From NCBI RefSeq assembly GCF_023920105.1, contig NZ_CP083693.1, positions 191,001 through 255,000 of the forward strand: a stretch of DNA of 64,000 nucleotides. The letters run 5' to 3'. This document shows, one piece after another, positions 29,332-37,387 of this stretch; within the stretch, counting starts at the first letter, position 1; each line of letters opens with the position of its first letter. The position numbers were made by a program, and so were the translations under genes. This DNA is from Bartonella taylorii. Lineage in GTDB: Bacteria > Pseudomonadota > Alphaproteobacteria > Rhizobiales > Rhizobiaceae. Below the pieces are notes generated by a model. That model did no database searches. It saw only the letters and a program-made list of their open reading frames with translations, and was not told where the DNA came from.

Positions 29332-32300
29332 TTATTTTATAATCGTACATTTTTATGCACTTTTACAACAGCTATTCTTTATTTTTTGCAAATTGCCCAT
29401 CTTGAAGCTGCTGGAAATTCAAGTGATGCAGGAGAGGCATTTTATAAACGCGATGATAGAAAAACACACCTTCTCGTAGATAAAGTTTATTACTTAAAAA
29501 ATTCTCAGGAGGCGTCTGTTCGTACTGCGCCTATTGCAGCTATATATGTAGAAAAAACAGGCACTATTGTTAATGCCTCTCATATAACAGTTTATGGCGA
29601 TAATCCAGATAAAATATCTGCCTATGGGGCGTATGTAAGAAATGGTGGAAAACTTAATCTAACATTTGCAGATTTTAAGAACATACCGGGTCTTCGTGCT
29701 CAAAATGCAGTTATTAGCATGACAGTAGGGGAAATTAAGGGCGTTTCACATGCTGTTTATGCATGGGGGAGAGAAACGGATATTGCTTTAGAGAGTGTGG
29801 ATATCGATATTCAGCCAGATAATTTGAAGACAAAGGGGATCGGTATTATGAGTGGTTTTGATGCAATGGTTAGAATGTCAGACGGTACCGTTAATTTTAA
29901 CCAGATTGGCTCATTTTCAACACGGTTTGGGGGGCGCTATCTTCTTGATACTATGTTTGTTACGGGGAAAGGAAGGAGAGAGGAATCTATAACAGATGGT
30001 GATGGAGCTATGGGGGTATTGCCGGAAGCTTTTGAGGTTTTTCAAGGTGGTGATGTTTATTTGAAAAAAGGTTTTATTCATCTTAACAATATGCATGCAT
30101 TCTTGATTAAAAATTTCTCAGGTTATGTGGACAACAATGGCAAATTAATTCAAAAATATGTTTCACCAGATGGTTTTAAGAATACAAGTATTAAGATAGA
30201 AAAAAACGATATTTCTGTGAAAGGGGAGGGAGTATATGGATTGTATTTTAATGTTTTAGCTCCAGAAGAGCTTGCTAAAATGACTAGGCAACGAGATGAT
30301 GAAAAAATTTTAGATACCCAAACAGTTATCACGGGGAAGGCATTTGTTTCTTTATCACAGACAAATATAACAGTTCCGGATGGTATCGCGATTTATGCAA
30401 CGGGGGATAAAGGCTATAGGGCTGAAGGTATTCTTGAATTATCGAATGAAACAAAGATTTCTGGTGATTTGTTGCTAAAAGCTGAAAATAATTCTTCTCT
30501 ATTGGTGAAGGCAAGCGCTTCTTCCCTTACAGGGGGTATGCACGTTGAAGATACCTCTACTGCTAGATTAGAATTAACGCATGGTTCGACTTGGTATCTT
30601 ACCAAAAGTAAATACAACGGTTTACAGGAATCTGTTTCATCACTTTCATCTCTAAGCCTTTCTGATAGTACACTTATTTTTGATGATGAAGATATATCGA
30701 ATGGTTATCAAACGCTGCGCATTGGAAAAAGGACGGATATAAATGAAGGAGATAAAGTAGTATTGTCAGCTTATAAAAAAGCTTATAGTGCAGAGGGGAA
30801 TGCTCAGGTTAAGCTTAGTGCATTTTTGGATGATGAGGGTTTGTTTGATCCTCAAAAAACGGATCGTATTTTGATCTATGGTGACGTTTCTGGAACGACT
30901 CTTGTTCATATGCAAAATTTTCTCACAACTTCAGGTAAAGAGATACGTGATGGAAAAGATCAGAGCCTTTCATTGATTCAAGTTTCTGGGATGGCACAGG
31001 AAGATTCCTTTAAGCTGGCCAATAGTTATACTACAGTTAATGGTTTTCCTTATCAATATCGTCTTCGTGGCTATGGACCAGGTTCTTCTTTTGGAGAAGC
31101 GGATGCTACGCAAAGATTAGTTGAAGGTGATGGAAAGTTTTGGGATTTCCGTCTTGAAGGTATCTATGTTAATCCTGAATCAGATTCTTCTGAGATTATG
31201 CCTGTCATATCTTCTCCATCTGTGCCGTCTGATTTAAGTGAACCTCCAGATCCAGCACCCACTCCATTTACATCTGCATCTTCTCTGTCTGTGCTGCCTG
31301 ATCCGAGTGAACCTGCACCTACAGATCCAGCACCCACTCCATTTACATCTGCATCTTCTTCGTCTGTACCGCCTGATCCAAGTGAATCTGTACCTCCAGA
31401 TCCAGCACCCACTCCATTTACATCTGTGTCTTCTTCGTCTGTGCTGCCTGATCCGAGTGAACCTGCACCTACAGATCCACCACCCACTCCTCCGTCTCCT
31501 TTTGTTTCACCTACGCCTTCTGCGTCTGATCCAAGTGATCCTATACCTACAGATCTTTCACCTTCTCCTACTCCGCCTGTTCCTATTAAGCCTGATATTC
31601 AGCCAGAACTGGGAATTAGGGCTGTGGTTCCGCAGTTACCAACTTATCTCCTTCTGCCAAATGCTTTATTCCATGCTGGTTTGTTGGATCTTAGCACTCA
31701 AAATAAGAAATTGGAGGCAATACGAAGTGTTTCTCAAAACTCTTTGAAAAGCGATGAGAACCCAGCATTTTTTATTCGTGGTTATGGTGGAAGTCATCAT
31801 TATGCTTCAAATCTGTCTATTTTTGAATATGGCTATGGAGCCGAACTTGATTATACTGCGCTGGAAGCAGGTGTTTTGCTGAAAGAAATAGAGAATTTAT
31901 ACAATCATACATTCTTTGGGGTCACGGGAACTTATGGAAACCTTTCTCTATATCCTCTAAATGTTGAGCAAAGTAAAAAGAGTACATTTGATAAATGGTC
32001 CGTTTCTGCTTATGGAAGCCTGCAACATGATACGGGTTTTTATATGGATGGGCTGTTATCTTACGGTCTGTTTAGGGGTGATGTTTTCACTCTTGCACGA
32101 GGTAAGGCAGCAACATTAAAAGGTAAACAGCTTAGTACTTCTTTGACAAGTGGTAAAACATTTATAATAGGGCATAATGGTGTTGTTTTTGATCCGCAGG
32201 TTCAGCTTGTTTATCAGCATCTTCAGTTTAATCGCGTGCGTGATGTTGATGATCTTGATGTTGATATGGGAAAATTTGATCAATGGACGGCGCGTTTTGG

Positions 32301-32583
32301 TGGGCGTTTGACTAAGATGTTTGCGGGCTCTGAAGAGGGGCATGTTATTTCTTTCTATAGTAAGCTTTATCTTTTGCATAGTTTTGGAGATAAACAGCTT
32401 GTCTCTTTTAAAAAAGATTTCCAGTTAGGAGCTTTTGGTTCTTCCTTAGAAGCAGGGATTGGTTTTAATACCCGATTATCTGCGAAATTTGTATTGCATG
32501 GAAATGTCACCTATCAGCATCGGCTTACTAAAGGAGGGTTTTCAGGAGCAAGTTTCTCTGCTGGTTTGCGGCACCTTTTTTGA
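29320..32583 (+). CDS. AT6: tandem duplicate of AT5 with diverged N-terminus
   Basis: A 1,087-residue family member starting MMVNLFYNRTFLCTFTTAIL. The layout is as in AT5: signal peptide, beta-helix passenger, autochaperone-like module, Pro-rich linker (about 633-762, one 23-residue repeat more than AT5), VVPQLPTYLLLPN and barrel (about 814-1087). The cap has lost both cysteines that AT5 and most relatives keep (SSDAGEAFYKRDDRK against LCDPEAPFYECGDGK). The last 25 residues also differ (GGFSGASFSAGLRHLF) and end in LF. The protein between residues 366 and about 1060 is otherwise identical to AT5. This suggests selection or recombination acting on the exposed N-terminal part while the barrel is kept uniform. 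Confidence 0.92.
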   Translation: MMVNLFYNRTFLCTFTTAILYFLQIAHLEAAGNSSDAGEAFYKRDDRKTHLLVDKVYYLKNSQEASVRTAPIAAIYVEKTGTIVNASHITVYGDNPDKISAYGAYVRNGGKLNLTFADFKNIPGLRAQNAVISMTVGEIKGVSHAVYAWGRETDIALESVDIDIQPDNLKTKGIGIMSGFDAMVRMSDGTVNFNQIGSFSTRFGGRYLLDTMFVTGKGRREESITDGDGAMGVLPEAFEVFQGGDVYLKKGFIHLNNMHAFLIKNFSGYVDNNGKLIQKYVSPDGFKNTSIKIEKNDISVKGEGVYGLYFNVLAPEELAKMTRQRDDEKILDTQTVITGKAFVSLSQTNITVPDGIAIYATGDKGYRAEGILELSNETKISGDLLLKAENNSSLLVKASASSLTGGMHVEDTSTARLELTHGSTWYLTKSKYNGLQESVSSLSSLSLSDSTLIFDDEDISNGYQTLRIGKRTDINEGDKVVLSAYKKAYSAEGNAQVKLSAFLDDEGLFDPQKTDRILIYGDVSGTTLVHMQNFLTTSGKEIRDGKDQSLSLIQVSGMAQEDSFKLANSYTTVNGFPYQYRLRGYGPGSSFGEADATQRLVEGDGKFWDFRLEGIYVNPESDSSEIMPVISSPSVPSDLSEPPDPAPTPFTSASSLSVLPDPSEPAPTDPAPTPFTSASSSSVPPDPSESVPPDPAPTPFTSVSSSSVLPDPSEPAPTDPPPTPPSPFVSPTPSASDPSDPIPTDLSPSPTPPVPIKPDIQPELGIRAVVPQLPTYLLLPNALFHAGLLDLSTQNKKLEAIRSVSQNSLKSDENPAFFIRGYGGSHHYASNLSIFEYGYGAELDYTALEAGVLLKEIENLYNHTFFGVTGTYGNLSLYPLNVEQSKKSTFDKWSVSAYGSLQHDTGFYMDGLLSYGLFRGDVFTLARGKAATLKGKQLSTSLTSGKTFIIGHNGVVFDPQVQLVYQHLQFNRVRDVDDLDVDMGKFDQWTARFGGRLTKMFAGSEEGHVISFYSKLYLLHSFGDKQLVSFKKDFQLGAFGSSLEAGIGFNTRLSAKFVLHGNVTYQHRLTKGGFSGASFSAGLRHLF
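30414..32502 (+). repeat. 2.0-kb long repeat, copy 2 (C-terminal two thirds of AT6)
   Basis: Counterpart of 27067-29086, with one extra 69-bp unit in the linker region (31219-31290 area) coding a further copy of the PSEPAPTDPAPTPFTSASS type repeat. Confidence 0.88.
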
Positions 32584-32716
32584 CAAGGCAGATGTATCTT
32601 TCATTGGTGAAAAAGGTCACAATATGGGTTTTCTTTGATTTGTAATTGAAAATTGGCTGTTTTTTTGAGCAATACTGGTATTTTAAGTAAGGGGGAAGGG
32701 AATTTTAAGTAAAGTT

Positions 32717-33245
32717 ATGCTGAAGATGTTTTAAAAGATATACTTTACTGTGTTTCTATAGTTATGTTTTTTCTTTTTTGCAAATTGTAGATGTCAAGGC
32801 ACTGCGTGTCGCAATCATCATTTTCAAATAACAGTGTTGGAAAAGAGAGCGTTTATAACCAGAGATTTTGAGAAGTAAGTGCTGGCGTTGTAGTTGGAAT
32901 AATGTTTGATATTTTTTCAAAGATTTTTTTGAAAAGCTCTTTTACGCGTTTTTTACTGGCTTATTTTCAAGCATTATGAAATTTTTCTTCCACTTTGTTG
33001 AGCTGATCTTAAACAAAAGAGTGTTAAGGGGTTGTGCTTTTTATGAAAGACTGTAGCATGATACGGGTTTTATAGGAACGGGTTATTCGCTTATGGTTTG
33101 TTTAGGGTGGGATCCTTCTATTCTTGGCTGGATAAGATAGCAACGTTCAAGGGTAAACAGCTCAGACATTTTAAAGACATTTTCTTATTTGATGTGTTTA
33201 GTTTTTCTTTAGAGAGAAAGAGAGTTTTGGTGCTTAATTGTTTCT
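32717..33245 (+). pseudogene. Eroded autotransporter remnant after AT6
   Basis: At 32717 atgctgaagatgtttta is a frameshifted family leader, preceded by gggggaaggg as in the other copies. After about 330 bases without recognisable passenger, 33052-33110 (catgatacgggttttatagg onward) matches the barrel segment coding HDTGFYMDGLLSYGLF. The stretch 33136-33166 matches ATLKGKQLS, and 33170-33240 matches FKKDFQLGAFGSSLEAG. Most of the gene is deleted and the rest is full of stops. Confidence 0.65.
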
Positions 33246-33299
33246 GGAGAATTGTACAGCTATTTTTATCTGCGATGATAGCTATTGTTGGTGCTTTTC

Positions 33300-34271
33300 T
33301 TAAAGAATGATGTTGATAATACCGCATTCACCGCTTTCGCTTCCAAAGGCGAGGTTGTGACCCGTTTGATCCCAGTTTAGAGCTGAGATGGCGCTTGTTC
33401 CACAACCTTTTAGAAGGACTTCTTTTCCATCGTGAAAATATGCACACAAAATCATTCCATCATTGAAGCCTATTGCTACAATTTCTTTATTTGGATGACA
33501 TGCAACGGTGTTGACAAGCGCATTTGCTTGTGTGCCGAGTTCTAATGGTGCTTTCCCCATGGGACCATCTTTCGCATGAAAGGGCCAAACAATGGCCGCT
33601 GATGCACCTGATGTTGCTAGCCATTTTCCTTTTGCACTCCAAGACCATTTTTTGACTTTGCTCGGATAGCCACTCATGCGTAAATGTTGATTATCAATGA
33701 GACGCCAGCCATGGAGAGCGTTTTCTTGCATAGTAGAAATCACATAGCGGTTGTCTGGTGAGAAAGTGACACCAAAATGTGCTCCTTTCCATACCAGCGT
33801 AGTTGGTGTTGTTTGCGTTGATAACCAATGAAGGGTCACACCATTGTAATGGGCAACGGCAAGTCGTAAACCTTTTGGAGCGAAAGCAAGCCCTTCTACA
33901 CACCGTTCATGGAGGAGTTCTTGTAGTCCGTTACCAACATTTGCCCATGTTCGACGTGAGGAGGAAAAGGCATAAATTTTCTGTGGTCCAAAAGCAACGT
34001 TATTTATCCATTTGCTTTCTTGTTTGCTTAGCAATTCTGTACGACCATCTGCTGTTGTTTGACAGACCTTTCCATCTTCTCCACCTGTGATGATAGCTGT
34101 GTTATCATGTGCAAAATGGCTTGAAATTATTCCTTGGTGAACTTTAATGGTTTTGGGGGGAGATTCTAAAAAAACAATTAAACCTTCTACGGAGACGAAG
34201 GTTGGTTTATTCTCAATAAAGCCACAGGAAAGGCAATAACTTTGGAGATCGTAATGGGTAATGCTTGGCAT
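33300..34271 (-). CDS. WD40-repeat protein
   Basis: A protein of about 323 residues that folds as a seven-bladed beta-propeller. Repeated pattern: an aromatic or hydrophobic strand, 'TGGEDGKV', 'SPDNRYVIS', 'SAKGKWLATSG', 'HPNKEIVAIGFNDGMI', 'DQTGHNLAFGSESGECGII'. There is no signal peptide, so it should be cytoplasmic. ATG 34271 is preferred over the GTG at 34277. The start lies about 10 bases after the CobW-type GTPase stop, so the two are very probably co-transcribed and possibly interact. The molecular role is unknown. WD40 propellers usually act as protein-protein scaffolds, and the pairing with a COG0523 metallochaperone suggests a part in metal (zinc) handling. Confidence 0.82.
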   Translation of the reverse strand: MPSITHYDLQSYCLSCGFIENKPTFVSVEGLIVFLESPPKTIKVHQGIISSHFAHDNTAIITGGEDGKVCQTTADGRTELLSKQESKWINNVAFGPQKIYAFSSSRRTWANVGNGLQELLHERCVEGLAFAPKGLRLAVAHYNGVTLHWLSTQTTPTTLVWKGAHFGVTFSPDNRYVISTMQENALHGWRLIDNQHLRMSGYPSKVKKWSWSAKGKWLATSGASAAIVWPFHAKDGPMGKAPLELGTQANALVNTVACHPNKEIVAIGFNDGMILCAYFHDGKEVLLKGCGTSAISALNWDQTGHNLAFGSESGECGIINIIL

Positions 34272-34281
34272 TGTCACTCAC

Positions 34282-35310
34282 TTATGCACAATTTTCAAAA
34301 CCAGTTTTAAGCTTGTCGGGATCAAGATTGCGACCAATGAAAACAAGTCGGCTTTCACGTTTTTCATTTTCACGCCATGGACGTTGATGTTGTCCTTCAA
34401 GGATCATATGTATGCCTTGAATGACATAACGGTCATCGTCTCCTTGAAATGCAATAATACCCTTTAAACGCAAAATATCAGGGCCTTGTTGCTGAGTTAC
34501 TTGTTGGATCCAAGAGAAAAATTTTTCTGGATGAAGAGCACTTGTTTTTAAACTTATGGAACTTATCGTAATATCATGAATGGTGGCAGTATGGTGATGT
34601 ACGTGATGATGATTGCAATCTGGACCACACACATGGTTTGAATGTTGGTGATCGAGGAAATGGGGATCGTTGTCTAGTGTGCGTTGTAGGTCAAATGAAC
34701 CACGGTCTAGGAGTTTATTAAGTGGGATATTGGCGCGTTCTGTTGCATAAAGTATGGCTCGAGGATTAATTGCGAGAATAAGTGATTGCACATGTGCACA
34801 TTCTTCTGCACTAACAAGATCAATTTTATTTAACAAAATGATGTCAGAGAAGGCAATTTGATCTTCAGCTTCACGGCTTTTTTTAAGTTGGAGTGGAAAA
34901 TGTTTTGCATCAACGACTGCGATGACACTGTCGAGAGCAGTTTTTTCATGGACAGTATCATCCATAAAGAAAGTTTGCGCAACAGGAATGGGATCAGCAA
35001 GTCCTGTTGTTTCTAAAATAATGGCATCAAATCGATGAGAGCGTTGCATCAGACTTTCCAAAATACGAATAAGATCGCCACGCACGGTACAGCAAACACA
35101 ACCATTATTCATTTCGTAAATTTCTTCGTCTGATTCAATAATAAGGTCATTGTCGATGCCAATTTCACCAAATTCATTGACAATGACGGCATAACGTTTT
35201 CCATGGTTTTCGCTGAGAATGCGATTGAGAAGAGTGGTTTTTCCTGAGCCAAGATAGCCTGTAAGAACCGTAACGGGGATTTTGTTGAGCGTTTTTTGTT
35301 TTTTTTCCAT
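34282..35310 (-). CDS. CobW/COG0523 G3E-family GTPase, probable zinc metallochaperone
   Basis: 342 residues. Walker A is [12 protein letters not shown] (about 18-29). The CxCC metal-binding motif is [13 protein letters not shown] (about 69-81), and the Walker B/guanine motifs are ETTGLADP and LLNKIDL. A histidine-rich stretch with Cys (about 222-241: [20 protein letters not shown]) precedes a CobW_C domain. Family members load or allocate metal, mainly zinc, to client proteins using GTP hydrolysis in the cytosol. Cobalamin synthesis is unlikely because no cob genes are nearby. It is encoded 12 bases after the creatininase-family gene and just before the WD40 gene, so these form a three-gene operon. 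Regulation by a zinc-responsive repressor would be expected, but I could not pick out a clear operator. Confidence 0.88.
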   Translation of the reverse strand: MEKKQKTLNKIPVTVLTGYLGSGKTTLLNRILSENHGKRYAVIVNEFGEIGIDNDLIIESDEEIYEMNNGCVCCTVRGDLIRILESLMQRSHRFDAIILETTGLADPIPVAQTFFMDDTVHEKTALDSVIAVVDAKHFPLQLKKSREAEDQIAFSDIILLNKIDLVSAEECAHVQSLILAINPRAILYATERANIPLNKLLDRGSFDLQRTLDNDPHFLDHQHSNHVCGPDCNHHHVHHHTATIHDITISSISLKTSALHPEKFFSWIQQVTQQQGPDILRLKGIIAFQGDDDRYVIQGIHMILEGQHQRPWRENEKRESRLVFIGRNLDPDKLKTGFENCA

Positions 35311-35322
35311 GGTTTACGCCTT

Positions 35323-36066
35323 TTATTGTAATGCATTTATTTTAAACCGGTTGATATCATCAAGTAAATCACGAAGTCCGCAAAGAACATGAGAAAAAAT
35401 TGCTTCACCTGCTTGCGGTGTTGCTTCACTTGCATTGCCTACTGCTCCTTGTGTGTTCAGATCCCGCATTGTCCACCCAAAGGCATGAGGACCATAGGCG
35501 CGTAAATAGCGATAATTGGCAATCATATCAGATTGCTTATTATGGAAATTTTCTGCTTTTTCCATGTGTACTTTTTCTGGTGCTAAATAAAGCATTAAGG
35601 AGGTTTCAATAAATCCTCCATGGATATCAAGATGGTGTTGAGACGGTTTCATCAAGCCTTCTGGTAAGCCAAAACGAGTCCAACTTGTCGCTACTGCAAG
35701 CATTGAAAAACGTCTTCGTAGTTCGGTGATGACAATGCTCATTAAAGGTGAATTTCCTCCGTGCGCGTTAAGAAGGAGAATGCGTTTAATTCCTTTATGA
35801 TAGCAGCTTTCACCTATGTTTATCCAGCGCTCTATTGCTTCAGAAAAGGTGAGGGTTTGTGTACCAGTGACGTCCATATGTTCCACCGAATAGCCAATTT
35901 TTTCCACCGGTAAGAGCGCTATATGAAATTGCTCTTGTGTTTGTAAAGTGAGTGCTTTTGCAAAAGCTTCAGCAATAATCCAATCGGTTTCAAAAGGAAG
36001 ATGATTTCCGTGATATTCGTGCGCGCCCAAGGGCAAAAGAGCGAGGAAAGGCGTATCGGATATCAT
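35323..36066 (-). CDS. Creatininase-family amidohydrolase
   Basis: 247 residues from ATG 36066 (MISDTPFLALLPLGAHEYHG). An in-frame TTG at 36099 would add 11 residues but has no ribosome binding site. The metal-binding signatures of the family are present: GAHEYHGNHLPFETD (Glu, His, Asp ligands) near residue 14 and LLLNAHGGNSPLM near residue 112. The family includes creatininase, the riboflavin/F420-related ArfB and the mycofactocin peptidase MftE, all metal-dependent (often Zn or Mn) amide hydrolases. The substrate cannot be read from the sequence. It is the first gene of the operon with the COG0523 GTPase, so a zinc-dependent enzyme served by that chaperone is a plausible arrangement. Confidence 0.8.
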   Translation of the reverse strand: MISDTPFLALLPLGAHEYHGNHLPFETDWIIAEAFAKALTLQTQEQFHIALLPVEKIGYSVEHMDVTGTQTLTFSEAIERWINIGESCYHKGIKRILLLNAHGGNSPLMSIVITELRRRFSMLAVATSWTRFGLPEGLMKPSQHHLDIHGGFIETSLMLYLAPEKVHMEKAENFHNKQSDMIANYRYLRAYGPHAFGWTMRDLNTQGAVGNASEATPQAGEAIFSHVLCGLRDLLDDINRFKINALQ

Positions 36067-36661
36067 AAACTTATTTGTCAAAAAAGAAAAGTTAATCAAT
36101 ATGAAATTGTAAAGTCATTTTTCCCGATTTTAAGCTATATATAGGAAAAACGCAAACAAGAGCATTTTGCATCAAATATGTGTACAACACAAGTGAGGAA
36201 TTTGTTAAAAACGGTGAAGATCTCATTGAGAAAAATGACCTCAATTTTTGATATAATATGAGGTTATAAATATTCAAAGAGTAGGTATATTTTGTGAGGT
36301 TTTCTGATGAATGCTGCTGTTTTTAAAAGTACATATTGAGAGATATTAAATACTCTATCACATCATGAAAATAAATCTTCTCACTTGTCTTTTAAAAATT
36401 CAAACTCATATGAAGCTACGAATATCCCTTTTTCTGTATAGCTAAGCAAGAGTGTTTATTTTGATTCTGTAGTATTTTGATAATATGAACTTGGTTTCTA
36501 TGCTTGAGTTCTTTTCAATATAGGTCTTTTATGATGTTCTGATTTTTTCAAAAGAACTTGTTTTGTTTGCGCTTTTACTTAAGAAATCGAGTTTTTTAGT
36601 AGAGTTCTTCATAGTTTATAGTTAATTTTCTTTTTCTTTTAAAAATTATGTTTTTTGTATA
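36067..36661. other. Gene-free AT-rich stretch
   Basis: About 600 bases between the creatininase operon and the promoter of the orphan leader gene. All frames are broken by stops and I see no conserved element apart from short A/T runs. Confidence 0.5.
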
Positions 36662-36690
36662 TTTACATGAAATACATAATGTATTATATA
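36662..36690 (+). promoter_or_regulatory. Orphan leader gene promoter with perfect palindrome
   Basis: TTTACA, 17-bp spacer, TATATA. The spacer and first base of the -10 contain the perfect 7-1-7 inverted repeat AATACATAATGTATT (36671-36685). This is the best example of the array promoter, although the gene lies 4 kb outside the autotransporter run. Confidence 0.65.
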
Positions 36691-36781
36691 ACATATCGTA
36701 TTGTATTATATATGTTAAAATACATATAGCTTTGAATATTTTTTTACTTTTTCAGTAAAGAAAAGAGGAGCAAAGAAAGCT

Positions 36782-37129
36782 ATGTTTAAATTATTTAAAA
36801 ATCGCCTGTATTTATGTATTTTTACAGCGTTTATTCTTTGTTTTACACAAAGCATAGCGGGGAATGCGAGCATTATGGAAGCTCAACTTCGAGAGGAGAT
36901 TCTTGTTATTGCACCAGTGAGGGATACAGTTTCTAAGGCTGTGAATATGGCCGTGATCCGAAATACTAGGGAACAAGGTGGGTTAGCTTTTGGGAAAGTT
37001 GAGAGGGTATCTTACTTCGATATGTTTTGGGGTGGCATTAGCGTTGTTTCACTATTAGCTTCTTTCGCTGTAGCCGATATACTTGGCGTTGTGGTATCTA
37101 TTGTGGCGTTATTGTTTGATATTGCGTAG
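36782..37129 (+). CDS. Small secreted protein with an autotransporter-type leader
   Basis: 115 residues. The N-terminus MFKLFKNRLYLCIFTAFILC is the same leader cassette that opens AT1 to AT6, with cleavage predicted near IAGNAS. The remaining 85 residues have no passenger or barrel similarity. They comprise an amphipathic or charged segment (LREEILVIAPVRDTV, NTREQGGLAFGKVERV) and a hydrophobic C-terminal helix (VVSLLASFAVADILGVVVSIVALLFDIA), which could insert in a membrane. A good ribosome binding site (agaggagcaaag) and the array-type promoter precede it, so it should be expressed together with the autotransporters. Function unknown. It could be a degenerate family member, an accessory factor or a short membrane peptide. 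Confidence 0.65.
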   Translation: MFKLFKNRLYLCIFTAFILCFTQSIAGNASIMEAQLREEILVIAPVRDTVSKAVNMAVIRNTREQGGLAFGKVERVSYFDMFWGGISVVSLLASFAVADILGVVVSIVALLFDIA

Positions 37130-37387
37130 TTTTATCAATTTCATTAGCGAGGTTTATTCATCATTTTATTATTTTTGAAAGGCTTATGTTTGAAGGCGAT
37201 TGGTGCAGCATTGGACAAGGGGACTGATAGGTTATCTTTTTGAAGGCAAGATAAGGTGTTATGCCGATATAGATCAGAAAAAGTTCAAAACCATTTTCTC
37301 GATATATCTTTTCAGCAAGCTAGGAACCTAAGCTCTCTTGTACAGTTTATAGCTATTTTATATAGTAAAAAGATAATAAGGCTTTTT

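Noticed and set aside
2319..32583. Mobile element as the cause of the autotransporter array
   Set aside because: No transposase, integrase, terminal inverted repeats or target duplications were seen. Homologous duplication between long repeats explains the structure.
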